Part shown: positions 48,711 to 58,694 of the stretch, piece after piece
Layout of the letters: each line of letters begins with the position of its first letter
Position numbering within the stretch: the stretch's first letter is position 1
Assembly: GCA_963795665.1 (NCBI GenBank)
Contig: CAWCIP010000005.1
Location: forward strand, 124,001 to 188,000
Direction: 5' to 3'
DNA from: DASUPK01 sp963795665
GTDB lineage: Bacteria; Actinomycetota; Thermoleophilia; Solirubrobacterales; 70-9
DNA: 64,000 bases
Notes under the pieces: model-generated
Databases searched by the model: none
Seen by the model: the letters and a program-made list of their open reading frames with translations, nothing else
Told to the model about the DNA's origin: nothing
Translations under genes and position numbers: made by a program

Positions 48711-50609
48711 ATGTGCGGGATATGCGGCCTCGTGTGCCTCGACGGGGTCACCGCCCCGGACCCAGCGGCGCTCGCCGCGATGAACGAGACGCTGGTCCAC
48801 CGCGGCCCCGACTCCGACGGCTCGGTCATCGATGGCCCGGCCGGGCTCGCCATGCGCCGGCTGTCGATCATCGACCTCGCGGGGGGAGACCAGCCGATCG
48901 CCAACGAGGACGGCCGGATCCAGGTGATCCAGAACGGAGAGATCTACAACTACCGCGAGTTGATGGACGGTCTCCGCCGGCGGGGGCACACCTTCACGAC
49001 CCACAGCGACACAGAGGTGCTGGTCCATCTCTACGAGGAGCGCGGCCCCGCTTTCGTCGAGGCGCTCCGCGGGATGTTCGCGATCGCGATCTGGGACGCG
49101 CGGCACGGGCGCCTCGTCCTGGCCCGGGACCCGTTCGGGATCAAGCCCCTCTATTACCGCGTCGCCGGCGGCGAGATCTCCTTCGCCTCGGAGCTCAAGG
49201 CGCTGCTCCGCCAGCCCGGTTTCTCTCGCGAGATCGACCCGGAGGCGCTGGAGTCGTTCCTCGCCTTCAATTCGATCCCGTCGCCGTTGACCATCTTCAA
49301 GGAGGTGCGCAAGCTCCCGGCGGGCCACACCCTCGTGATGGAGGGGGGCGAGGTGACGGTCTCGCGGTACGCGCGGCCGACCCCGGCGCCCGCCGGCGAG
49401 GTCCGGACCGAGGGAGACGACGTCCTCGCCGAGGAGCTCCGCGAGCGGCTCCGCGACTCGGTTCGGGCGCACCTGGTCTCCGACGTGCCGGTCGGGGTGC
49501 TGCTCTCCGGAGGGATCGACTCCGCGGCCCTGACCGCGATGGCCGCGGGTGAGAGCGGCTACCGCGTCAGCACTTTCTCCATCGGCTTCGAGGAGAGCTC
49601 CTTCGACGAGCTCGCCCAGGCGCGGCTGGTCGCCGAGCGCTACGGCACGGACCATCACGAGCTGATCCTCCGACCAGACGCGGTCGATCTGCTGCCGCGC
49701 CTGGTCGAGGCGTTCGATGAGCCCTTCGGCGACTCCTCGGCCCTCCCCACATATCTGGTCTCGCAGCTGGCGGCCGACACCGTCAAGGTGGTGCTCTCGG
49801 GCGAGGGCGGCGACGAGCTCTTCGGCGGCTACTACACCTACGTGGCCGACAGGCTCGCGCCGCGGGTCGGCAGGGCCGCTCCGTTTCTGCGGCCGCTGGT
49901 CGATCTGCTGCCGAGCTCCTCGGGCAAGGTGAGCTTCGACTACAAGGCCAAGCGCTTCATGCGCGGGGCGCACCTGCCCCCGGTAGAGCGCCACCACGCC
50001 TGGAAGGAGATCTTCTCCTCCGATGCCCAGGGCGAGCTGCTCGCGGCGCCACCGGCGTCGGACCCGCTCGACCTTCACCGCGCCCGCTACGCCGAGACCC
50101 AGGGCGCCCCGGAGCTGGCGCGCCTGCAGGACCTCGATCTCGGGATCTACCTGGTCGACGACCTGCTGGTGAAGACGGACCGGGCCAGCATGGCCCACTC
50201 CCTAGAGGCCCGGGTGCCCTTCTGCGACCCCGTCGTCGCCGAGCTCGCCCTCGCGCTGGAGACCCGGCAGAAGGTGCGCGGCTTCTCCAAGAAGCGGTTG
50301 CTCAGGCAGGCGGTGGAGCCGCTCCTGCCAAGGGAGATCATCCGAGGCCGCAAGCAGGGCTTCTCGATCCCGGTCGCCGCCTGGCTCCGCGGGGGCCTCG
50401 AGCCCTTCGCACGCGACGTCCTCTCGGCGGAGACCGTCGAGCGCCAGGGCTACCTGCGGCCCGACGCGGTCACCGGCGTCCTCGAGCGGCACGTCTCGGG
50501 GAAGGAGGACCTGAGCCGGCAGATCTGGGGCCTGCTCTCCTTCACCCTCTGGTTCGACCGCTACGCGCGCGAGCCGGCGCCGGCAGGAGCAGGCGGAGCG
50601 CAGACGTAA
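48711..50609 (+). CDS. asnB: asparagine synthase, glutamine-hydrolysing
   Basis: A 632-aa two-domain enzyme. Cys2 of MCGICGL is the glutaminase nucleophile, and RRLSIIDLAGGDQPI and NGEIYNYRELMDGLRRRGHTF define the class II amidotransferase. The synthetase domain has the ATP-pyrophosphatase loop VLLSGGIDSAALTAMA, VLSGEGGDELFGGYYTY and VDDLLVKTDRASMAHSLEARVPFCD. In envelope gene clusters such enzymes often amidate sugars or wall acids, so either free Asn synthesis or glycan amidation is possible. The stop overlaps the start of the WecA-like gene by one base (TAATG). Confidence 0.94.
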   Translation: MCGICGLVCLDGVTAPDPAALAAMNETLVHRGPDSDGSVIDGPAGLAMRRLSIIDLAGGDQPIANEDGRIQVIQNGEIYNYRELMDGLRRRGHTFTTHSDTEVLVHLYEERGPAFVEALRGMFAIAIWDARHGRLVLARDPFGIKPLYYRVAGGEISFASELKALLRQPGFSREIDPEALESFLAFNSIPSPLTIFKEVRKLPAGHTLVMEGGEVTVSRYARPTPAPAGEVRTEGDDVLAEELRERLRDSVRAHLVSDVPVGVLLSGGIDSAALTAMAAGESGYRVSTFSIGFEESSFDELAQARLVAERYGTDHHELILRPDAVDLLPRLVEAFDEPFGDSSALPTYLVSQLAADTVKVVLSGEGGDELFGGYYTYVADRLAPRVGRAAPFLRPLVDLLPSSSGKVSFDYKAKRFMRGAHLPPVERHHAWKEIFSSDAQGELLAAPPASDPLDLHRARYAETQGAPELARLQDLDLGIYLVDDLLVKTDRASMAHSLEARVPFCDPVVAELALALETRQKVRGFSKKRLLRQAVEPLLPREIIRGRKQGFSIPVAAWLRGGLEPFARDVLSAETVERQGYLRPDAVTGVLERHVSGKEDLSRQIWGLLSFTLWFDRYAREPAPAGAGGAQT

Positions 50610-51967
50610 TGCCCGACACGCTCGACGCCCTCTTCGCCTTCATCTTCGCGGGCGCCGCCGTCTGGACACTGGTCCCGGCGACCGAGTCGCTCGCTCGGGG
50701 GATCGGCGACAGGGCGATCGACTACCCGAACGAGCGCAGCCTGCACGTGCACCCGACGCCGAAGCTCGGAGGACTGGCGGTGCTGGTGGCGGTCCTGATC
50801 GGTGGCTCGATCTTCCTGCCGTGGGACCAGGAGACCCGCTCGATCCTCGCCGGCGCGATCGTGATCACCGCCGTCGGCGTGATCGACGACCTCGTCGACC
50901 TGCCGGCCGGCATCAAGTTGCTCGGCCAGACCGCGGCGGCGATCATCCCGGTCGCCTCCGGGGTGACGGTCGCGAGCTTCACGCTGCCGTTCCTGGGACG
51001 TGTCGACCCCGCCTCGGTCGAGCTCTTCAACCCGCCCGGCATCGGCGCCATCGACCTCGGCCAGGTCCTGACCGTGTTCGGCATCGTCGCCGTCGCCAAC
51101 GTGATCAACCTGATCGATGGGGTGGACGGGCTCGCGGCGGGCGTCTGCCTGATCTCCGCGGCGGCGCTTGCCGTGATCGCGCTGTCGCTCGATCGCAACG
51201 CGGCGGGCGTGCTGGCTGCGGTCACCGCAGGCGCGTCGCTGGGATTCCTGCGCCACGGGTTCCCGCCGGCTTCCAGCTTCATGGGGGACACCGGATCCAA
51301 TCTGCTCGGCTACCTGATGGCGGTGATCACCGTCCAGGGCGCGCTGAAGACGAACGCCGTGGTCGCTCTGTTCTTCCCGCTGGCGGTGCTGGCCGTTCCG
51401 ATCCTCGACACCGGCTTCGTGGTCGCCAAGCGGCTCAAGTACAGGCGGCCGATCTACCGCGCCGACACGGAGCACTTCCACCACCGCATGGCGCGGATCG
51501 GGTTCAGCCAAAGGCGCACGATCACCTACCTCTATGGCTGGACGCTGGTGCTCGCCCTGGTGGCGCTGGCGCTCCGCTTCGTCCCCTATACGGACAACCA
51601 CGGCCATTTCAACGCCGGCTGGACGATCTTCATGGCGCTCTGCCTGGCAGGTGCGCTGGCGGCCAGCATCTACGTGATCTCCGTGCTCGAGATCCTCAAG
51701 CTGAAACGGGTCCGCGGCTGGCAGATGGTCGGTCTTCGCGGGCCTCAGGCGCCACCGCCTGAGGAGGCTGAGGTGGAGGTCGGCGTCCAGCACGAGCTGG
51801 ACACCGGCACCTTCGCCGCGGTGGACCCGTCGACCGGCGAGATGACGACGATCGATCCGGACACCGGCGAGATCGAGGCGGTCCCCGAGGCCGCCGGTCA
51901 GCCGGACGTCAAGGCGACCCAACCGCCAGAGCAACCTGCTCGCGCCCCCGGTAGACGCGACTCATGA
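50609..51967 (+). CDS. undecaprenyl-phosphate HexNAc-1-phosphate transferase, WecA/TagO type
   Basis: A 452-aa polytopic enzyme that starts lipid-linked glycan synthesis from a UDP-HexNAc. About ten helices carry the MraY/WecA motifs PTPKLGGLAV, VIDDLVDLPAGIKLLGQ, NLIDGVDGLAAG, FMGDTGSNLLGYL and the HFHHR loop. A cytosolic tail of about 80 residues contains a small tandem of STGEMTTID and DTGEIEAVP. The tail overlaps the convergent sigma-factor gene by 59 bases. Synteny with atp genes downstream is common for this gene in Gram-positive bacteria. Confidence 0.93.
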   Translation: MPDTLDALFAFIFAGAAVWTLVPATESLARGIGDRAIDYPNERSLHVHPTPKLGGLAVLVAVLIGGSIFLPWDQETRSILAGAIVITAVGVIDDLVDLPAGIKLLGQTAAAIIPVASGVTVASFTLPFLGRVDPASVELFNPPGIGAIDLGQVLTVFGIVAVANVINLIDGVDGLAAGVCLISAAALAVIALSLDRNAAGVLAAVTAGASLGFLRHGFPPASSFMGDTGSNLLGYLMAVITVQGALKTNAVVALFFPLAVLAVPILDTGFVVAKRLKYRRPIYRADTEHFHHRMARIGFSQRRTITYLYGWTLVLALVALALRFVPYTDNHGHFNAGWTIFMALCLAGALAASIYVISVLEILKLKRVRGWQMVGLRGPQAPPPEEAEVEVGVQHELDTGTFAAVDPSTGEMTTIDPDTGEIEAVPEAAGQPDVKATQPPEQPARAPGRRDS

Positions 51968-52421
51968 TTGTCCCCTGGCGAACGCCGAGGGCACGGGCCG
52001 CCTCCGCGTAGCTGAGGCCCGCAACGTCGACTGCGGCGACTGCCTCGCGATACCCCTCAGGCAGGTCGGCAAGCGCATCGAGCACGACCCCCGCCTCGAG
52101 CGAGGACTCGGGATCGCCGGCGGAGGTGCGTGCCGGTAGGTTCTCGAGCGCCTTCTCGCCTGAATCCGTCGCGGCTCGGCGGGTGCGCTCGTTGCGGAGG
52201 TGGCTGTACCAGGTGTTCCTCAATGCCTTGATCAGGTAGCCGAGGTCGTCGTCGCGGCGCAGCAGCCGGGGGCGGGCGAGAACCTTGACGTAGGTCTCCT
52301 GGACCAGGTCGTCGGCGAGCTCGCTCGATCCGCACATCGCGCGCGCCGTTCGGAAGAGCGTGTCGATGTGGTCGCCGGCGGTCTCGGGATCCAGCCGACG
52401 CCTATCCCCCTGGACGAGCAT
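51909..52421 (-). CDS. ECF RNA polymerase sigma factor
   Basis: A 170-aa ECF sigma factor. Region 2 is HIDTLFRTARAMCGSSELADDLVQETYVKVL with the -10 helix DDLGYLIKALRNTWYSHLRNE. Region 4 is ALADLPEGYREAVAAVDVAGLSYAEAARALGVRQGTIMSRVYRGREQ. It starts 5 bases after the stop of the anti-sigma-like gene, so the usual gene order is reversed. The operon promoter and the divergent secreted-protein promoter share GGAAT-N16-CGTC, which this sigma factor probably recognises. Its 3' end overlaps the WecA-like gene. Confidence 0.9.
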   Translation of the reverse strand: MLVQGDRRRLDPETAGDHIDTLFRTARAMCGSSELADDLVQETYVKVLARPRLLRRDDDLGYLIKALRNTWYSHLRNERTRRAATDSGEKALENLPARTSAGDPESSLEAGVVLDALADLPEGYREAVAAVDVAGLSYAEAARALGVRQGTIMSRVYRGREQVALAVGSP

Positions 52422-52426
52422 CGCGT

Positions 52427-53212
52427 TCAGAACGGCACCGCCCCATCGCCCTTCCAGGACGCGAGCTTGATCAGCTCGCGGTCGCCGACGTTGGCGCTCG
52501 AGAGGACGCAGGTCCTGCCGTCGCGCCACCAGGTCACGACCCGGCGGTTCCCATCGCTGAGGGAGTGGAGATCGACGCCGTTCCTCGTTGCGGGCCGGGA
52601 GCCCTCTGGTGCCCGGATCCCCCTGCCTGAGACGATCGTGTAGGCGGCACGCTTCCCGCCTCGCTCGTAGAAGACGGTCCGGGCCATCCGGCCATCGAGC
52701 CCATCGAGGCGGGTCCCGGTCTGCCGCCAGCCAAACTCCCCTCTCCAGTTCGGGAAGGGCACCCCCTCGACGTCCGCGGCGAGCAGCTTCCGGTTCGAGG
52801 CGTCGACGGCGAGCGAGGCCGTGGCCGGGTAACCGGAGAGCCGGGCTGCGTCCACGACAGTTGGGTTCCCTCCACCCGATGGCACGATCAGCACGGCGAC
52901 CAGAGCAGCCGCGGCGATCGCCCCGGCAAGAGCGCCGCCGATGGCGAGGCGGCGTCGGCGCACCGGTCGCGTGGTCGTCGCGCGCTCGGCCGCGATCCGA
53001 GAGCGAAGGGCCGGGGAGGCCTGCAGATTGAGGCCGCGGAGCGCGGTGGCAGCGCTGCGTTGGCGCTCCAGCGCAGCGCGCAGGGTGGGGGAGGCCGCGA
53101 CCTTGGCCTCCAGCTCGGCCCGCGCCGGGCCCCGGAGCGACCCGTCGGCGAGCCGCACCAATCCGCGAAGCGTTCGCTCGTCGAGCTCGTCTTGTTCGGG
53201 ATCTCGGCTCAT
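52427..53212 (-). CDS. membrane anti-sigma-like protein without zinc motif
   Basis: A 261-aa single-pass protein. The cytosolic part (residues 1-90) is helical and charged and ends RRRRLAIGG; one helix spans about 88-110 (LAIGGALAGAIAAAALVAVLIV); the outer domain of 150 residues has a strand-rich pattern with VPFPNWRGEFGWRQTGTRLDGLDGRMARTVFYERGGKRAAYTIVS-like sequence and one Cys. No HxxxCxxC is present, so control is not through zinc or thiols. Position in front of the ECF sigma gene and topology suggest an anti-sigma factor that senses something outside the membrane. Confidence 0.75.
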   Translation of the reverse strand: MSRDPEQDELDERTLRGLVRLADGSLRGPARAELEAKVAASPTLRAALERQRSAATALRGLNLQASPALRSRIAAERATTTRPVRRRRLAIGGALAGAIAAAALVAVLIVPSGGGNPTVVDAARLSGYPATASLAVDASNRKLLAADVEGVPFPNWRGEFGWRQTGTRLDGLDGRMARTVFYERGGKRAAYTIVSGRGIRAPEGSRPATRNGVDLHSLSDGNRRVVTWWRDGRTCVLSSANVGDRELIKLASWKGDGAVPF

Positions 53213-53227
53213 ACGTCCTCTCTGTAA

Positions 53228-53252
53228 GACGCGGGAGCCACCGAAATATTCC
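53228..53252 (-). promoter_or_regulatory. ECF promoter of the anti-sigma/sigma operon
   Basis: On the minus strand GGAAT (53252-53248) is followed by exactly 16 bases and CGTC (53231-53228). Transcription would start about 8 to 10 bases before the ATG at 53212, leaving room for the AGAGG ribosome site. GGAA(T/C)-N16-CGT is a classical ECF promoter form. Confidence 0.7.
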
Positions 53253-53265
53253 GAGCGTGCTCCCG

Positions 53266-53290
53266 GGAATAAATACGGGCCACACCCGTC
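53266..53290 (+). promoter_or_regulatory. ECF promoter of the secreted repeat protein
   Basis: GGAAT (53266-53270), 16 bases, CGTC (53287-53290). It is identical in form and spacing to the divergent promoter, and the two -35 boxes are 13 bp apart. An inverted repeat CGGGAGC/GCTCCCG (53232-53238 and 53259-53265) spans the interval. The start codon follows about 33 bases downstream behind AAGGAG. Confidence 0.7.
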
Positions 53291-53322
53291 CTTGGGCTTG
53301 CAATCAACCCAAGGAGTTCGAG

Positions 53323-53973
53323 ATGCGACAGATCAAGAAGCTCATCCCTCGGCCCACCCCCGCGCTGGTGGTGGCGTTCGTCGCCCTGTTTGCGGCGATG
53401 GGCGGGATCGGCTATTCGGCCGTGAAGATCAAGCCGAACAGCGTCAAGACGAAGAACATCAAGACCGGCGCGGTGACCACCGACAAGCTCGCCGACGGCG
53501 CCGTGACGACGCCGAAGCTTGCGGCCGACGCGGTCGCCCCCAATGCCACCAACGCGGCCAACGCGAACCACGCGACCAACGCGACGAACGCGCTCAACGC
53601 GGTGAACGCCGCCCGGCTCGGCGGCGCCGCCCCCGGCCAGTGCCAGACCGGCTGGCTCAAGGCGTCAGTCGTGATCGACACCTCGGCGCTGACGGACGCT
53701 CAGCCAGATGCGGTTGTCCCCGGCTTCGACTGCGCGAGCCACGCCGCCGACGCAATTCAAATCCACCGAGATGCGGTCGGTAGGTACACGGTCACCCTCG
53801 CTGGGATCGATTCGGGCACCGCGATCTCGTCGAGCAGCGGCGGGAACCCCGCGAACGCCGTTACGGCGGCCTCCACGATTGACCCACAGACGAACGCGCT
53901 GACCGTGAAGGTCTGGAACAACAGCGACGCCGCATTCGTCGACGGAAAGACGTTCGCCCTGCTCGCGTTCTGA
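53323..53973 (+). CDS. secreted repeat protein, likely ECF-sigma target
   Basis: A 216-aa exported protein. AAGGAG lies 7 bases before ATG 53323. The leader PRPTPALVVAFVALFAAMGGIGYSAV resembles that of the protein at 16111. Next come about 30 residues of beta-helix-like repeats (PNSVKTKNIKTGAVTTDKLADGAVTTPKL), then an Asn/Ala/Thr repeat (NATNAANANHATNATNALNAVNAARLGG), then a globular domain with two Cys (GQCQTGW, FDCASHA). The function is unknown; a surface or wall-associated role is inferred. A strong terminator follows. Confidence 0.75.
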   Translation: MRQIKKLIPRPTPALVVAFVALFAAMGGIGYSAVKIKPNSVKTKNIKTGAVTTDKLADGAVTTPKLAADAVAPNATNAANANHATNATNALNAVNAARLGGAAPGQCQTGWLKASVVIDTSALTDAQPDAVVPGFDCASHAADAIQIHRDAVGRYTVTLAGIDSGTAISSSSGGNPANAVTAASTIDPQTNALTVKVWNNSDAAFVDGKTFALLAF

Positions 53974-54291
53974 CCCCAGCTCCAAAGTTGCTCTAGAGCA
54001 GGTATCGCGCACCGCATTCCTCTCGCGGGGCGTGGCCAGGCGGCCGCCGGCTTTGCCGGCGGCCGCTTTTTGCTGGACGCGGAACAAATCCGGGGCCCGG
54101 AGAGAAGCTCCGCCGTTGGGGTCCAGTCGCTAGGATTCGCCGCCCTCCGGCATGCCCCGGAGGTGATGCGGCGGCGGAGTTCATGGGCCGCCGTTGATGG
54201 TGGGGGGCAAGGACTTCATGCGCTCGTTCGACATCGACAGATCAGCTGACGTGCCCTGGCATCGCAGGGAGATTCACCGTGGGGATGGCTC
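53974..54291. other. 318-bp intergenic region before the atp operon
   Basis: It holds the terminator at 54040-54071, a TAGGAT hexamer at 54131-54136 that could be a -10 box for the atp operon, and a CCTCCGG/CCGGAGG hairpin at 54144-54163. Short ORFs of about 30 codons are present but have no ribosome sites and no recognisable product. I see no RNA gene. Confidence 0.5.
54040..54071 (+). terminator. rho-independent terminator after the secreted repeat protein
   Basis: A perfect 12-bp stem (GCGGCCGCCGGC/GCCGGCGGCCGC) with a TTT loop is followed by five T residues. It ends the transcript of the secreted repeat protein 70 to 100 bases after its stop and separates it from the atp operon. It is the only clear intrinsic terminator with a T-run that I saw in the window. 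Confidence 0.85.
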
Positions 54292-54720
54292 TTGTCTACG
54301 CTCGCGCTAGACGGCCCCAGCGCCGTCGGGACATCCCGCATGGCCATCGCCCTTCGCTACGTCGACCTCGTCCTGCTCGCGGCCGCCCTGCCGGTGTTCG
54401 TCGTTGCCGATCTGCCGATGACCGCCTACCTGGTCGTCGCGCTCGTCTGGATCGCGCAACATGGGGTTGAGGTGCTGACCAACCGCGCCGTGCGCCAGGC
54501 GGCAGCCCGTGGCGATCGGCGCGCCGCAATGGGCTGGGTCGGCGCCACCACGCTCGGGCGCGTCTGGGCAGTCACGCTCGCCGTCCTGCTGGTCGGCGTG
54601 CTCGACAGCAAGGACGCCGGCCTGGCCGCGGCCGTGCTCGCTGCGGTCCTGTTCACGGTCCATCTCGGCGGCCGGCTGCTCTCCAGGCTGATCGCGCCGG
54701 AGGAGACCCGACCGGTCTGA
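54292..54720 (+). CDS. AtpI-like membrane protein of the ATP synthase operon
   Basis: A 142-aa protein with four hydrophobic helices (about residues 22-40, 42-60, 80-100 and 105-128). AtpI/Unc1-like proteins help assemble the c-ring and are encoded first in many atp operons. The sequence itself is too divergent for a firm match, so the call rests on position and topology. The TTG at 54292 has GGGGA upstream; ATG 54340 is an alternative. Its stop overlaps the atpB start in TGATG. Confidence 0.6.
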   Translation: MSTLALDGPSAVGTSRMAIALRYVDLVLLAAALPVFVVADLPMTAYLVVALVWIAQHGVEVLTNRAVRQAAARGDRRAAMGWVGATTLGRVWAVTLAVLLVGVLDSKDAGLAAAVLAAVLFTVHLGGRLLSRLIAPEETRPV

Positions 54721-55638
54721 TGGCCTCCTGGTCCACCAAGCAGAAGGTTCTCTTCGGGCTCGGGCGTCTACTTCGCGATCACGATCGCACTGCTGCTGAT
54801 CTTCGGCAACGACGGCAAGAACGACGAGTTCAAGCCCCAGGACGAGTTCAAGCTCCACGACTGGATCCCGATTCACATCGCCGGGATCAACTTCTCGATC
54901 AACCGCGCCGTCCTCTATCTGCTCCTCGCCAGCGCCCTGACGATCTTCGTGATGGTCTCCATCGCCCGCCGCATGGAGATGAAGCCGAACCGCGTCCAGA
55001 CAGCGGTCGAGGTCTCCTACGACATGACCAAGAACAACATCACCGGCGGGAACCTCTCGGGCTCATACGCGACCAAGTGGTTCCCGTTCATTGCGACCCT
55101 CTTCTTCTTCATCGCCTTCTCGAACATCATCGGCTACCTGCCGCTGCCGACGAACAGCGCGGAGACGATCAACATCTTCGGGCTCGCGATCCCGTCGTTC
55201 GCGATCTATGCGGCGACGGCGAACATCTCGTTCTCGCTATCCCTCACCCTCGTCGTCTGGATCAGCTACCACGTCGAGGGAATCAGGGCCAAGGGTCTCT
55301 TCAAGTACCTGGGCAGCTTCCTTCCGGCCGGCCTCGAGGACATGAACCCAGTCGCCAAGGGCCTGATCTTCGCGATCGAGCTGCTCTCCCACTTCATGCG
55401 GCTCGTCTCGCTCTCCGTGCGACTGTTCGCGAACATCCTCGCCGGGCACCTGCTGCTCCTCTTCATGGGCGGCGGACTGGCCGTGCTGCTCGGCCTGTCC
55501 GCGCTCGGGGCACTGACGTTTCCGCTCGCCTTCGTCTTCTTCATCTTGGAGGTGGGGCTGATCGCAACGCTTCAGGCGTTCATCTTCGCCACCCTCTCTT
55601 CCATCTACATCGGCGGCGCAGTCGCCGAATCGCATTAG
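54720..55638 (+). CDS. atpB: ATP synthase subunit a, frameshifted near codon 15 in this sequence
   Basis: Subunit a forms the proton half-channels of Fo. The start ATG 54720 gives MASWSTKQKVLFGLG, then the frame must shift at the G run 54764-54766 to continue VYFAITIALLLIFGND and so on to the end. Deleting one G restores an uninterrupted protein of about 305 aa. After the shift no usable start exists before 54949, which would remove the first helix. The C-terminal part is normal: essential Arg in HFMRLVSLSVRLFANILAGHLLL and a final hairpin FFILEVGLIATLQAFIFATLSSIYI. The gene is essential in an intact operon, so an extra base from sequencing is likelier than a true mutation. Confidence 0.9.
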
Positions 55639-55650
55639 AAAGGAGCAGTT

Positions 55651-55923
55651 GTGATTGACCCACTGACCATCGCCGCGACGACTGACGTCGGCACGGGCAT
55701 CACCGACGCCGGCAAGGCGATCGCGCTCGGCGTCGGCGCCGGGCTCGGCTCGATCGGAGCGGGCATCGGGATCGGATTCATCTTCGGCAAGGAGATCGAG
55801 TCGGTCGCGCGCCAGCCCGAGATGAAGGACGACCTCCAGTCGATCCGCTGGCTGGGCTTCGCGCTCACCGAGGCCGTCGCCTTCTACACGTTCATCTTCG
55901 GCCTGATCGCCTTCTTCCTCTAG
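55651..55923 (+). CDS. atpE: ATP synthase subunit c
   Basis: A 90-aa proteolipid of two helices that forms the rotor ring. The first helix is Gly-rich (GVGAGLGSIGAGIGIGFIFG), the polar loop is ARQPEMKDD, and the proton-binding carboxylate is E74 in ALTEAVAFYTFIFGLI. No Na+-type Gln plus Glu-Ser pattern is present, so proton coupling is expected. A GTG start is preceded by AAAGGAG. Confidence 0.96.
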   Translation: MIDPLTIAATTDVGTGITDAGKAIALGVGAGLGSIGAGIGIGFIFGKEIESVARQPEMKDDLQSIRWLGFALTEAVAFYTFIFGLIAFFL

Positions 55924-55927
55924 GCCG

Positions 55928-56494
55928 TTGGAGCCGGCAACTCACATAGTCGCCTCGGGCGGCAGCTTCCTCGTCTCGCCGAACCTCGGCCTGATGATCT
56001 GGACCCTGCTCGTCTTCGGGATCACGATGTACGTGCTCAGCAAGGTCGCGTTCCCGCGGATCCAGGAGGCGCTCGACAAGCGCGCCAACGCCATCCGCGA
56101 CTCGATCGACCAGGCGGAGAAGACCCGCGAGGAGGCGGACAAGATCCTCGAGGAGTACCGCGGGCGCCTGCGGGAGGCCCGCGAGCAGGCGGACGACATC
56201 GTCGCCCGCGCCCGCAAGGCGGCGGATACGACCAAGACGCAGGCGGCGGACGAGGGCCGCGAGAAGCGCGAGGAGCTGCTCGCCGCCGCTCGCCGCGACA
56301 TCGAGGCCGAGACGCGCCGCTCCCTGGAGCGGATCCGCAAGGAGGTCGCCGACCTGACCGTGCTGACCACCGAGAAGGTCACGCGCAAGTCGCTCACCGG
56401 AGACGACCAGAGGCGCCTGATCGACGAGGCCCTCAGCGAGGTCGACTTCTCCAGCCTGAGCGAAAGCGGTGCGACGGAGGAGGCGGCGAGCTAG
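55928..56494 (+). CDS. atpF: ATP synthase subunit b
   Basis: A 188-aa peripheral-stalk subunit. One N-terminal helix (LMIWTLLVFGITMYVLSKVAF) anchors it, and the rest is a long charged coiled coil (RIQEALDKRANAIRDSIDQAEKTREEADKILEEYR-like). The TTG start 5 bases after the atpE stop lacks a ribosome site, but no better start precedes the membrane helix. It extends to residue 188, somewhat longer than E. coli b, as usual in actinobacteria. Confidence 0.93.
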   Translation: MEPATHIVASGGSFLVSPNLGLMIWTLLVFGITMYVLSKVAFPRIQEALDKRANAIRDSIDQAEKTREEADKILEEYRGRLREAREQADDIVARARKAADTTKTQAADEGREKREELLAAARRDIEAETRRSLERIRKEVADLTVLTTEKVTRKSLTGDDQRRLIDEALSEVDFSSLSESGATEEAAS

Positions 56495-56495
56495 C

Positions 56496-57029
56496 GTGGA
56501 GCACATCGCTCGCGTATACGCGGACGCCCTCTTCGGGGTGGCCAAGGAGAAGGGAAAGCTCGACGCGATCCGCGAGCAGCTCGGCCAGTTCGCCGACGCG
56601 CTCGCGGAGAATCGGGAGATGCAGCTCTTCTTCTTCAGCCCCTACTTCTCGTCCGTGGAGAAGGGGGACGGATTGAAGAAGGCGATCGACGGCGCCGAGC
56701 CGGAGCTCGTCAACTTCCTGGAGCTGCTGATCGAGAAGCACCGGATGCCGGTGATCTTCCGCATGCGCCGCCAGTTCGACTCGCTCTGGGACAAGGAGAA
56801 CAAGCGGCTCGGCGTCACGGTGACCAGCGCCGTCGAGCTCGACCCGGAGATCGCCCAGCGGATCGGCTCGGAGATCGAGCAGCAGACAGGGGAGACGGTC
56901 GAGCTGGAGAGCCGAGTCGACCCCGACATCCTCGGAGGCCTGGTCGTGCAGGTCGGAAACATGGTCTTGGACACGAGCATCAGGAACAGGCTCGAGAAAC
57001 TTCGAAAGAGCGTCGCTCAAGCGGCGTAG
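56496..57029 (+). CDS. atpH: ATP synthase subunit delta
   Basis: A 177-aa stator subunit that links b to the top of F1. The GTG at 56496 starts VEHIARVYADALFGVAKEKGKL, the family N-terminus; the short Arg run upstream in the same frame is not part of it. The C-terminal signature is VTVTSAVELDPEIAQRIGSEIEQQTGETVELESRVDPDILGGLVVQVGN-like. It starts one base after atpF and ends 21 bases before atpA. Confidence 0.95.
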   Translation: MEHIARVYADALFGVAKEKGKLDAIREQLGQFADALAENREMQLFFFSPYFSSVEKGDGLKKAIDGAEPELVNFLELLIEKHRMPVIFRMRRQFDSLWDKENKRLGVTVTSAVELDPEIAQRIGSEIEQQTGETVELESRVDPDILGGLVVQVGNMVLDTSIRNRLEKLRKSVAQAA

Positions 57030-57050
57030 GCAAAGGAGTGACGTAGAGAG

Positions 57051-58691
<1,641 letters not shown>

Positions 58692-58694
58692 TCT

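Noticed and set aside
54220..54312. A 30-codon ORF (starting MRSFDIDRSADV) ahead of the AtpI-like gene
   Set aside because: No ribosome site, no similarity, and it overlaps the next gene out of frame.
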